Part shown: positions 1 through 8,632 of the stretch, in pieces | How the letters are laid out: every line of letters starts with the position of its first letter | Numbering within the stretch: the first letter of the stretch is position 1 | Assembly: GCA_003020925.1 (NCBI GenBank) | Contig: PXRT01000005.1 | Coordinates: 68,052-132,051 of the forward strand | Origin: Halobacteriales archaeon QS_6_64_34 | GTDB lineage: Archaea; Halobacteriota; Halobacteria; Halobacteriales; Haloarculaceae | Length of the DNA stretch: 64,000 nt | Direction of reading: 5' to 3' | Notes under the pieces: model-generated | What the model saw: the letters and a program-made list of their open reading frames with translations, nothing else | What the model was told of the DNA's origin: nothing | Database searches by the model: none | Translations under genes and position numbers: made by a program

Positions 1-135
1 GTGACAGTCGTCTCACCGCCCGAGAGGACGACCGCAGGCGGTGAGATGGTATCACGCGTCGGCCCATTAATCCCGGCAACCCGGCCTGGGCCCGGCCGTC
101 CCGCCTGTAGCGACCAGTCGAACCAGCCCGCCGTG

Positions 136-1170
136 TCAGCGTTCGTCAGCGATTCGCTCGCCGGTCTCCAGTCCGTTCCTGACGGCCGCGTGCAATCGCG
201 GTTCCTCGGCCACCCAGTCGCCGGCGACGTAGAGGTCGTGGTCGGCCCCGGTCGACAGGGCGTCCCGGTCGACCGGCTCCTCGGGCTGGGCGTAGCGCCA
301 GTGCTGGTGGTCGGTCCAGTCGGGGTCGGTCAGCCGGTCGTCGTCGAGCAGGTGGGCGGCCCGCCCGGCTATCTCCTCGAGCAACCGGTCGGGGTGGGCG
401 TCGTAGTTGGCGACCGACCAGCCCTCGTTCATCTGGACCAGAAGCAGCGACTCCCCGTCGGGGACGTGGCCCGCCTTGCACTCCTCGCGGGCGAGCCAGC
501 CGATGTCGTGGGCCGTGTCGGTGTTGACGGCGGCGTACCACGGGACGTCGAGTTCGAAGGGGTAGTGGAGCATCCCCGAGATAACGGTCCGGTAGGGCAC
601 GGAGGCGATGGTCTGGCGCAGGTCACGACAGTCGTCGTGGTCCCAGTCGGCCTCGCCGAGCAGGTCGGCGGTCTGTGGCGCCGGCGGCGTGAGCAGGAGC
701 GCGTCGTAGTGTCCGTAGTCGGTCCCGTCGGCCGCGTGGACGCGCCAGCCGTCAGTCCTGCGGTCCAGCGTCTCGACCCGAACGCCGTTCTGAACGGTCG
801 CGTCAGTGGCCGCGAACAGCCGCTTTGCCAGTTGCGTGATGCCGGACTCGTAGGTCCACTTGTGGTCGTCGCTGTCCCGACCTTCGCCGATGTCGCCGTC
901 GCGCTCGAACGCGTAGATTGGCTCGTCCACGTCGACCAGCCCCTCGGTCGGGAGTGTCTCGGTGACCAGTTCGGTGACGCGCTCGTCGTCGGCCTTGAGA
1001 TAGTTGGCCCCGTACTCGTAGACGCAGTCGTCCTTCCGGCGGGTCGCGGCCCGCCCGCAGACGCCGTGACTCTTCTCGAAGACTGTGACGTCGAAAGCGG
1101 CGTCCCGGAGGGCGTAGGCTGTGGCCGCACCCGCCCCGCCTGCACCGACGACTGCGAGCTTCGATGTCAT
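136..1170 (-). CDS. FAD/NAD(P)-dependent amine oxidase-like (renalase-type) oxidoreductase
   Basis: N-terminal Rossmann motif AVVGAGGAGAATAYAL...VTVFEKS; C-terminal LYVAGDWV motif typical of flavin amine oxidases. Confidence 0.85.
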   Translation of the reverse strand: MTSKLAVVGAGGAGAATAYALRDAAFDVTVFEKSHGVCGRAATRRKDDCVYEYGANYLKADDERVTELVTETLPTEGLVDVDEPIYAFERDGDIGEGRDSDDHKWTYESGITQLAKRLFAATDATVQNGVRVETLDRRTDGWRVHAADGTDYGHYDALLLTPPAPQTADLLGEADWDHDDCRDLRQTIASVPYRTVISGMLHYPFELDVPWYAAVNTDTAHDIGWLAREECKAGHVPDGESLLLVQMNEGWSVANYDAHPDRLLEEIAGRAAHLLDDDRLTDPDWTDHQHWRYAQPEEPVDRDALSTGADHDLYVAGDWVAEEPRLHAAVRNGLETGERIADER

Positions 1171-1230
1171 GGTCGGACAGTGGGGCGGGGCGAGTAAATA
1201 ACCAGCCCAAAACGGCAGGCCGGAGCGAGA

Positions 1231-2922
1231 TTACTCCAGCTGTTTGCTGACGTAGGGGCCGTCCTGCTTGTAGCCGAGTTTCTCCCGGTAGTACTGCCGG
1301 ACGCCGATGCCGGAGATGACCGCAATCTTCGAGAAGCCGGCATCACGAGCCAGTTCCTCCGCCTCGGCGAGCAGGCGCTTGCCGTACCCCCTGTGTTGGT
1401 GGTCGTCGTCCCCCGCCGTCTGTCCGACACCCACGGAGTTCCCGTAGACGTGGAGTTCCCGGACCAGCGCGGCGTCGTCGAGTTCGCGGCGGACTGGGTC
1501 CGATGCTGTGGACGGCGCGGTTCCGCCGTCCGCGTGGGAGGGAAACCGGAGCCGACAGAAGCCCACCAGCACGTCGGTGTCGAAGTCCTCGAAGGAGATA
1601 AACTGCTCCGTGCCGCCACAGGCCTCGTAGGTCATCACGTTCAGGTCGATGTCCTCGGCGACCGCCTCGGAGTGACCCGCTTCCCGACAGCGGATACACT
1701 CGCAGGCCCAGCCGTGCTTTTCCATCTCCTTCCAGGCGAGTTGACGGAGGTTGGACTTCCAGACGCCACCCTCGATGAAATCCGCCGGAATGTCCCGCTG
1801 GACCCGCTGGAGGCGGGTGTAGCGGGGAATCATGTCCTTGATTTCGGCGACGAGTTCGGCCGCCTCCTCGTTGTTCAGGGGGTCGTAGTCGTTCTTTTTC
1901 CACCAGTCGTACGTGACGGTGCCCGGCACGACGAGTGTCGGATAGATTTTGAGGTAATCCGGCTTCCAGTCGGTCTCCGAGAAGATTCGCCGGAAGTCCT
2001 CCAGACACATCTCCTTGCTCATCCCGGGTTGGCCCGGCATCATGTGGAAGCCGACCTTGAACGCCGAGTCTCGCAGCCGGCGGTTGGCGTCGATGCTCGC
2101 CTGGACGCCGTGGCCCCGGTGCATCTCGCGGTTGATTCGCTCGAAGGTCGTCTGGACGCCGACCTCCACTTTCGTCCCCCCAAGCCGGAGCATCCGGTCT
2201 ATCTGCTCGGGGTCACACCAGTCGGGCTTGGTCTCGAAGGTGGTCGCGACGTTTCGGACGTCGGCGGTCTCGTTTTCGGCGATGACGTCCTCCAGATAGC
2301 GGAAGTCGTAGTCGTCCTCGGCGAAACTGATGTCTTCGGCGGGCTGTGGCTCGGCGTCGACGTCGAAGTCGTTCATCGCCTCCAGGGCCCGCTTGACGAA
2401 CCACTCCTGATAGTCGTGGCTCCGAGCGGTCATCGTCCCGCCCATGATAATCAACTCCGCTTTGTCGACCGGGTGGCCGATTTCCCGGAGCTGATTCAGC
2501 CGGAGGGTCACCTGGCCGTAGGGGTCGTAATCGTTTTGCTCGCCGCGAGCGGCGGCGGGCTCGTGGCCGGTGTACGATTGGGCCGAGGAGAACTCCGAGT
2601 CCGGCCCGCCCGGACAGTAGAGACACTTCCCGTGGGGACACCGATGGGGCGAGGTCATGATGGCAATCGGCGAGACGCCCGACGCGGTACGGACCGGCTT
2701 GCGCTGGAGCACCTCCTCTAAGACCTCGCGGTGTTCCTGTGGCGCGTAGTCGAGCAGTTCGGAGTTCTGGGGGACCTTCGGGGCCGAGTACTCCCGGCAG
2801 ACGTCGATTTTGGCTCTCTCGACATCGTCGCGTTCGACCTCGCCGGCGAGGATGCGGTCGACCAGCTCCGCACACACCTGCTGGAAGGCCTCGGTCTCCT
2901 CCGGTTCGGTCTCCGTGCTCAT
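1231..2922 (-). CDS. elp3: tRNA uridine-34 modification radical SAM/GNAT enzyme Elp3
   Basis: Radical SAM region CPHGKCLYCPGG, GTMTARSHDYQEWF, C-terminal GNAT domain (HRGYGKRLLAEAEELA). Confidence 0.93.
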   Translation of the reverse strand: MSTETEPEETEAFQQVCAELVDRILAGEVERDDVERAKIDVCREYSAPKVPQNSELLDYAPQEHREVLEEVLQRKPVRTASGVSPIAIMTSPHRCPHGKCLYCPGGPDSEFSSAQSYTGHEPAAARGEQNDYDPYGQVTLRLNQLREIGHPVDKAELIIMGGTMTARSHDYQEWFVKRALEAMNDFDVDAEPQPAEDISFAEDDYDFRYLEDVIAENETADVRNVATTFETKPDWCDPEQIDRMLRLGGTKVEVGVQTTFERINREMHRGHGVQASIDANRRLRDSAFKVGFHMMPGQPGMSKEMCLEDFRRIFSETDWKPDYLKIYPTLVVPGTVTYDWWKKNDYDPLNNEEAAELVAEIKDMIPRYTRLQRVQRDIPADFIEGGVWKSNLRQLAWKEMEKHGWACECIRCREAGHSEAVAEDIDLNVMTYEACGGTEQFISFEDFDTDVLVGFCRLRFPSHADGGTAPSTASDPVRRELDDAALVRELHVYGNSVGVGQTAGDDDHQHRGYGKRLLAEAEELARDAGFSKIAVISGIGVRQYYREKLGYKQDGPYVSKQLE

Positions 2923-3012
2923 CGCTTACCGGAACTGGTCGACACGGCCGAATAAGCGTGTCGCTCGGGCAGCCGCCGACGGAGTCGGGCCCACAGCCCG
3001 CGAACGCCGGGT

Positions 3013-3285
3013 ATGACCGACGTGTGACGCCGTACATCGCGACGAGCATTGACGGACCGTCGCGGCCGAACGGGAGTCGACTGGTTGGCGGCGTTCGACG
3101 CCGGCGACAGCTACGAGCGGTTCGTCGTCGGCGTCGACGCGCTCGTCGTGGGTCAGCGACGTACGAACAGGTTCGTGACTTCGGGTGGCTCTACGGCGAC
3201 CGGCCCACATGCGTCCTCACGAGCCGCGAGCTACCGAGTCCGTCGAACCGCGACACGACATCACCGAGTGACCGGTTGTGCGCGG
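3013..3285 (+). pseudogene. Frameshifted relic of a DHFR-family (RibD C-terminal-like) reductase
   Basis: Consecutive pieces in different frames: MTDV / TPYIATSIDG / GVDWLAAFDAGDSYERFVVGVDALVVG / ATYEQVRDFGWLYGDRPTCVLTSRELPS. Confidence 0.7.
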
Positions 3286-3337
3286 GTGTCACACCTCGCC
3301 GCCAGTTTCAGTAGGGTAGCGATCGAAGATACAGGTA

Positions 3338-3468
3338 TGAGCGACGCCACGGCGAGCGACACGTCGGACCGGCCCGAGTTCCGCGGCTGCGTCTTCTGTT
3401 ATGCGGGCGAGTGGGCTTACTATGGCGCGAAGACGGCCGTAAGGTCGGTGTCCGGGACACGCGAGTGA
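3338..3468 (+). CDS. Small protein or relic (43 aa, CxxC-containing)
   Basis: ATG 3338 to stop 3468, MSDATASDTSDRPEFRGCVFCYAGEWAYYGAK...; downstream part may be frameshifted. Confidence 0.35.
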
Positions 3469-3470
3469 CC

Positions 3471-5198
3471 CTACGCGTCCCCGTCAGCGGATGAGCGGTC
3501 ATCAACGCCGTCCACGTTTAGCCCGTATTCGGCCGCCCGTCGCCGCCAGAACTCTTCGTACTCTTCTTCGGTCTCCGAGACCGTCCGCTGGCCGCTTCTG
3601 ACCCTGTCGAGCTTGACGTTCAGCTCCTCGACGAGTTCGTCCCCGACGTCGCCCGAGACGACGCCATTGCGCGTCGCGTCCAGCGTCGCGCTCTTCTCGC
3701 GCTGGAGAATTTGCCGTTCGCCGGCCAGCACCCGCTCGTGTCGGAGCACCGGGTTCTCGCGCGTCAGCGTGGCGATGGCCTCGCTGAGCTGTGCCCGCTC
3801 CCGCTCGTACTCGGCGATGAAATCGTCGTAAACGTCCTGTGGAACGTCGCCGTTCCGATGGAGTTCCTCGGTCGCGTCCAGCGCGGCCTCGACGGCTCGT
3901 GCCCGTCCGAGGAGGAGTTCGAACAGCTCTTCGGCGTCGCTGCGCGTGACGATGCCGACCCGGTCAAGCAGGTTCGACATCGTCAGTCCCTGTACCACCA
4001 GCGAGAAGGCCGCGACGCCGAACACCATCGCGCGAAGCTGCGCACGCAGCGGCGTCGACGGCGGTAGGCCGAGCACCAGCGCGATGGAAATCGACGCGTG
4101 AAGCCCGCCCCAGACTATCACGTGCTGGTACTGTCGCGGGACGGTCGGCTCCGTCACGCGGTTCGCCACGGCCGCGAGGGGGTAGACGACGGCCGCCCTG
4201 GCGGCCAGCACGAGCGGGATGGCCAGAGCGATGAGCGCCGCGTTGGCGACGAGGTCGTCCAGCGGCGTCGTCACGCCTATCATCAGGAAGATGAACGTGT
4301 TGACGATGAACGCGGCCGTCTCCCAGGTGTTGAAGACGGCGACCTTCGTCTGCGGGCTCATCGCGTACTCGGCGCCGCGGTTGCCGATGAAGAGGCCGGC
4401 GGTGACGGTGGCGATGACCCCGGAGAGATGGATGCCGAGAACGTCCGCCGCGTAGTGTTCGGCCAGCAGGAACGCGCCGTATGCGAGGATGATGGTCAGG
4501 ATTATCTCCGTCATGTGGTCGTCGAGCGACGACATGACCGAGTACGCCAGCAACCCACCCACCAGCCCGACGACCAGCCCGCCCCCGGAAACCAGGACGA
4601 TGTCGAGGAGCAACGTTCCGAGACCACGCGCGGTGAACAGCGCCGCCGAGCCACCCGCTTCGGAGCCGCTCACGTAGCCCAGCAGCGCCGTGAACACGAC
4701 GACGCCCACGCCGTCGTTGATGAGGCTCTCGCCCTCGACGAGGGTCGCGAGCCGTTCGGGCGCGCCGAGTTCCTCGAATAAGGCTAGCACCGACACCGGG
4801 TCGGTCGGCAGTATCATCGAGGCGAACAGCAGCGCGAGCAGGAGGTCGAACCCCGGGAACAGGGACGCGCCAGCGAGGCCGAGCAGCGTGACCGACACCA
4901 GCAGGCCGACGACGGCGAGCAGCAGTATCGGCAGGCGGTCCCGGCGCAGGCGCTCCAGGTCGGTCGTCGCCGCGCCCTCGAACAGCAGTGGGGGCAGGAG
5001 CACGAGCAGGATCAAGTCGTGGGAGAGTTCGATTTCGATGGTGATGCCGACCACTGAGGCCGCGAAGCCGGCGATGAGCAGGGCGATCGTGTAGGGGAAA
5101 TCGCCGATTTTCGCGACGAAGATGCCGACGGCGGCCGCGATGATGAAGACGGCGAGCAGATCCGCGAGCAGTGCTACGGGGATGCCACTTTGTGCCAT
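3471..5198 (-). CDS. Na+/H+ antiporter, CPA1/NhaP type
   Basis: Many TM segments, ASMILPTDPVSVLALFEELGAP and GESLINDGVGVVVF motifs. Confidence 0.9.
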   Translation of the reverse strand: MAQSGIPVALLADLLAVFIIAAAVGIFVAKIGDFPYTIALLIAGFAASVVGITIEIELSHDLILLVLLPPLLFEGAATTDLERLRRDRLPILLLAVVGLLVSVTLLGLAGASLFPGFDLLLALLFASMILPTDPVSVLALFEELGAPERLATLVEGESLINDGVGVVVFTALLGYVSGSEAGGSAALFTARGLGTLLLDIVLVSGGGLVVGLVGGLLAYSVMSSLDDHMTEIILTIILAYGAFLLAEHYAADVLGIHLSGVIATVTAGLFIGNRGAEYAMSPQTKVAVFNTWETAAFIVNTFIFLMIGVTTPLDDLVANAALIALAIPLVLAARAAVVYPLAAVANRVTEPTVPRQYQHVIVWGGLHASISIALVLGLPPSTPLRAQLRAMVFGVAAFSLVVQGLTMSNLLDRVGIVTRSDAEELFELLLGRARAVEAALDATEELHRNGDVPQDVYDDFIAEYERERAQLSEAIATLTRENPVLRHERVLAGERQILQREKSATLDATRNGVVSGDVGDELVEELNVKLDRVRSGQRTVSETEEEYEEFWRRRAAEYGLNVDGVDDRSSADGDA

Positions 5199-5242
5199 TG
5201 TCGACAGTTGGGTGGCTCGGACTGTAAGTCTGGTTTACACTT

Positions 5243-5734
5243 TCACGATTCTTCCCAGTAGTTCAGTTCGGCGTGCCGGTCGAGATACGTCGATAGCGAC
5301 CGCTCCTCGCTATCGCCGCCCGGTGGGGCACCGGCGTAGAGCCCGACCATGTCCCGGTCCGGATAGACGGTGATGTCGGGCTCCTCCATGGTCGAGTGCA
5401 TCAGCAGGCGGAGGCCCTCGTCGCCGGCCTCGATGTCGTGGGCGCTCTCCTCGCCGGCCGGCAGGGCGACGTAGTCGCCGGCCGAGAGGGGGTGTTCGGT
5501 CTCGTCGGACCCCAGAAAGAGGGTCCCACTCCCGTCGAGGACGAAAATCGACTCCTCGTTGCCCTCGTGGTAGTGCCGGACCCACAGCCGCTTGCCCGGT
5601 GGTACCTCATAGAGGCTCGTTCCCAACGCCTCGCCGCCGGCGGCCGCGCCCAGTTGCTTGCGCTTGAACTGTCGGTCGCCGTGGTCGTGTTCGGTCCACT
5701 CCAGGTCGGCAACGTTCACGGGGCCGTCGCTCAT
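5243..5734 (-). CDS. Cupin domain protein (copy 1 of paralogous pair)
   Basis: HYHEGNEESIFVLDGSGTLFLG...LSAGDYVALPAG cupin motifs; paralog of 8066..8620. Confidence 0.88.
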   Translation of the reverse strand: MSDGPVNVADLEWTEHDHGDRQFKRKQLGAAAGGEALGTSLYEVPPGKRLWVRHYHEGNEESIFVLDGSGTLFLGSDETEHPLSAGDYVALPAGEESAHDIEAGDEGLRLLMHSTMEEPDITVYPDRDMVGLYAGAPPGGDSEERSLSTYLDRHAELNYWEES

Positions 5735-5773
5735 ACCGAGTCGACAGCGACCGGAGAAAAAAACCCTGTGTCG

Positions 5774-5990
5774 TTACAGGTCCTCGGCCAGCCGTTCGAG
5801 CGTGGCGTCGAGCACCGCGTCACGCTCGCCGGCCAGATACCGGAGGGAGCCGTCTCGGACGCTGCGGGTCGTGACGCCGCCCTCGGGCGCGGCCTCGTCA
5901 ACGTCGGCGACGAGTTCGTGGAGGTCCACGTCGGCGTCGGTGCGGACGTACAGTGTGTCCGTGTCGTCACCGTAGCCGGTGGCTGGGCGG
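5774..5990 (-). pseudogene. 5'-truncated 3' end of a DHH/OB-fold gene (paralog of 8633..10801)
   Basis: In-frame ...DTDTLYVRTDADVDLHELVADVDEAAPEGGVTTRSVRDGSLRYLAGERDAVLDATLERLAEDL*; 5804..5966 matches 8666..8828 with 3 mismatches in 163 bp by eye. Confidence 0.85.
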
Positions 5991-6091
5991 GGTTCGTTCA
6001 GGACTGGTCTAGAAGAGTCGGCGACAACCCGGCGCTGTTTTTCAATGAAGTCTGGGGATGGGATATCCCAGAGTTCATCGCGAAGCGAGCT

Positions 6092-6610
6092 ATGCTGGCT
6101 GCTCCTCTAGGAATGCAACCGTTCATTGATTACATGAGCGTCGTTCCGAACACCTACTCGTTCATCGAATTCATCGTGCTCGCAGACGGTCGGCGGTACG
6201 CCAGAGTCTGGGACGCTAGTATCTATCCGTCACTCGCAACGTACGTCGATAAAAGATTACAGGAACTGGAGAAGATGCCATACAACACGGACGAACGGTT
6301 CAACGCAAATGTCTTCGCGTTCATGCTGGAGGCATCAGTTGGTGTAACTCCGTATCACACCCCACTCGACTTCTACTCCAGACTGATCAAAGATGACGAT
6401 CTCAGAGAAGGGATGCTGCAGGAACCGATACAGGATCTGATCGACCTCCTGCCAGTTGGCTGGGGGGTCAACGAGTTGATGTCCGATGTACCCCGGGCGA
6501 CTGTCGGCTTAGATAGTTATGACGGCGTGCCGCTCGACGAACAGGATGCTCCCTTCGGACTGGCTGAGGGCCTTTTATTCCCATTGGCAAATAAGGTAGA
6601 GTCGGAGTAG
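6092..6610 (+). CDS. Hypothetical protein, possibly 5'-truncated
   Basis: Part of ORF 5396..6610; first plausible ATG at 6092; lower GC; coherent composition (FIDYMSVVPNTYSFIEFIVLADGRRYARVWD...). Confidence 0.6.
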   Translation: MLAAPLGMQPFIDYMSVVPNTYSFIEFIVLADGRRYARVWDASIYPSLATYVDKRLQELEKMPYNTDERFNANVFAFMLEASVGVTPYHTPLDFYSRLIKDDDLREGMLQEPIQDLIDLLPVGWGVNELMSDVPRATVGLDSYDGVPLDEQDAPFGLAEGLLFPLANKVESE

Positions 6611-6666
6611 TACCCGACCAAACCCCCTCGGTTGCTCGGCGGACTGCTTAAACCTCTACGCTCCCC

Positions 6667-7749
6667 ATGCCCCCCATATCACTGAACCGAAGATCATTCA
6701 TTTCGGCCCTCTCAGTCTCGACTCTCTCGACAGCGGGTTGTGTGGAAATCGATACCGACCCTGAGCGAACGTGGACACCAGACCGCGACCGCCTCCGATG
6801 GCGTCGCTGGGTAGACGGACGTGCCGCTTCGAGTCCTGCTCTGCACGATGGGACTCTCTATATCGGGAGCTTCGACGGGGCCCTCCGAGCACTCGATCCG
6901 GGTGATGGATCCGTTCGCTGGACGTACGAGACAAATGGCGAGATATGGTCGAGTCCTGCTGTTACCGATACTGCGGTCTACGTCGGTAGCAAGGATTCGA
7001 ATCTACACTGTCTCGGGCACGACGGGTCGGAAAAGTGGCAATTCGAAACGGAAGGAAGCATCTGGGGAGGTCGCCCCGCCGTGCATAGGAACTCCGTGTA
7101 CGTCGGAAGTGAAGACGGAGTCGTCTACGCGATCGACGCCGGAACTGGGACCGAACAGTGGGGCTATCAAACCGGTGATGGGGTATTCGGACCCCCGAAT
7201 GTAACTGGTCAGACAGTATTCGCCGGAAACAGGGGTGGCTCACTCATGGCACTCGATTCGTCGACGGGCGACCGACGGTGGGAGTTCACAGTCGATGATT
7301 CGTTCGACGCTGGCCTCGCGATGGCAGGAGACATAGTGTTAGCAGGGTGCAAGAACGAGACCCTCTACGCACTGGATGCCGAGAACGGCCGAAATCGTTG
7401 GTCCTACGGGACTAGCGAAGGGATCAACGTTAGTCCCGCGATTGCTGGTGGAACTGCCTACTTCGGCGATTGGGGCGGTAACTTCTACGCCATCGATGTG
7501 GATTCCGGTAACGAACGGTGGACGAGTGACGCTCCGATCGGGACGATCAACTGTGACCCGGTGGTCGTCGACGGGCTGGTCTACACGGGGGACCTCCGGG
7601 GGTACCTGCGCGCCTTCGATACCGAGACAGGGGAAGAGCAGTGGTCGTACCGAACTGACAACGCGGTCCACTCGACACCGGTCCTCACCGATGACACCAT
7701 CTACTTCGGGAGCAACGACGGATACGTTTACGCCGTCGAACGACCGTAA
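6667..7749 (+). CDS. PQQ-binding-like beta-propeller repeat lipoprotein, Tat signal
   Basis: NRRSFISALSVSTLSTAGC Tat/lipobox; repeated GSxDGxxxALDxxxGxxxW blades. Confidence 0.92.
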   Translation: MPPISLNRRSFISALSVSTLSTAGCVEIDTDPERTWTPDRDRLRWRRWVDGRAASSPALHDGTLYIGSFDGALRALDPGDGSVRWTYETNGEIWSSPAVTDTAVYVGSKDSNLHCLGHDGSEKWQFETEGSIWGGRPAVHRNSVYVGSEDGVVYAIDAGTGTEQWGYQTGDGVFGPPNVTGQTVFAGNRGGSLMALDSSTGDRRWEFTVDDSFDAGLAMAGDIVLAGCKNETLYALDAENGRNRWSYGTSEGINVSPAIAGGTAYFGDWGGNFYAIDVDSGNERWTSDAPIGTINCDPVVVDGLVYTGDLRGYLRAFDTETGEEQWSYRTDNAVHSTPVLTDDTIYFGSNDGYVYAVERP

Positions 7750-7848
7750 GCAGTCGGCTAGCGCTCTCACAGGCGTTCTACGGTTCGAGCGACGGGGACC
7801 GGTTCGGCGGCAGCGGTTTCTATCCGTGAGTCCTCATCCCCCGTATGC

Positions 7849-8062
7849 ATGCGCGTCACCGATTTCGACATTGAACGAGTACAGCGACGAGCGGTTCACC
7901 GCCCGCGAGGCGTTCCGGAGCGACCACATGAAGGTCGTCTGGGGGTACTTCGAGCCGGGGCAGTTCGTCCCGGTCTACGCGCCCAGCAGCGACATCGCCA
8001 GCCACGTCCGCGATGGGCTCCGCCGCGGCGTCTTCGATCCAAAGGCGGAGGTGGGAGACTGA
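7849..8062 (+). pseudogene. Frameshifted, truncated cupin-like relic
   Basis: MRVTDFDIE in one frame, then EYSDERFTAREAFRSDHMKVVWGYFEPGQFVPVYAPSSDIA in another; second half lacks the rest of a cupin. Confidence 0.6.
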
Positions 8063-8065
8063 CCG

Positions 8066-8620
8066 CTACTCGTCCCAGTAGTCGACTTCGGCGTCCAGGT
8101 CGACGGTCTTCGAGATGAACCGGTCGTCGTAGTTACCGGGCGCGCCGCCAGCGAACAGCATCGCCGCGTCGCGGTCGACCAGCACGGACATGTCCGGCTC
8201 GTTCATCGTCGAGACAACCAGGAAGCGCGCGGTCGTCTCGCCTCGCGTCTCCACCTCGTGGGCGTGGTCCGGCGCGCTCGGCAGGGCGACGTAGTCGCCC
8301 GGTTCGAGGACGTGCTCTGTCTCGCCCGACTCCGAATCGTCACTTCCCAACCAGAGCGTCAACTCGCCGCCGAGGACGTAGATGGCCTCCTCGTTGCCGG
8401 CGTGGTAGTGGCGGGGCCAGGTCCGCTTGCCGGGGTCGAGTTCGTAGAGACTGGTTCCAAGCTCCTCGCCGCCCGCCGCCGCGCCGAGTTGTTTGCGGCG
8501 GAACGCTCGCTCCCCGTGGTCGTACTCCTCCCAGTCGAGGTCGGATTCGGTGACGATCGGGTCGGTGTCGTCGATTGGGTCGCTGTCGCTCACGGGCGAA
8601 GCGACGAATGAGAGCGGCAA
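8066..8620 (-). CDS. Cupin domain protein (copy 2)
   Basis: HYHAGNEEAIYVLGGELTLWLG...LEPGDYVALP; roughly half identical to copy 1 by eye. Confidence 0.88.
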   Translation of the reverse strand: MPLSFVASPVSDSDPIDDTDPIVTESDLDWEEYDHGERAFRRKQLGAAAGGEELGTSLYELDPGKRTWPRHYHAGNEEAIYVLGGELTLWLGSDDSESGETEHVLEPGDYVALPSAPDHAHEVETRGETTARFLVVSTMNEPDMSVLVDRDAAMLFAGGAPGNYDDRFISKTVDLDAEVDYWDE

Positions 8621-8632
8621 AAAGGTCCGTCG

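Noticed and set aside
1-1197. 398-aa + strand ORF
   Set aside because: Antisense of the oxidoreductase gene; Val/Gly-rich mirror translation typical of high-GC shadow ORFs.
1393-2721. 442-aa + strand ORF
   Set aside because: Shadow ORF antisense to elp3.
5396-6091. N-terminal part of ORF 5396..6610 (+)
   Set aside because: Antisense to cupin copy 1 and the DHH relic; not a real fusion protein.
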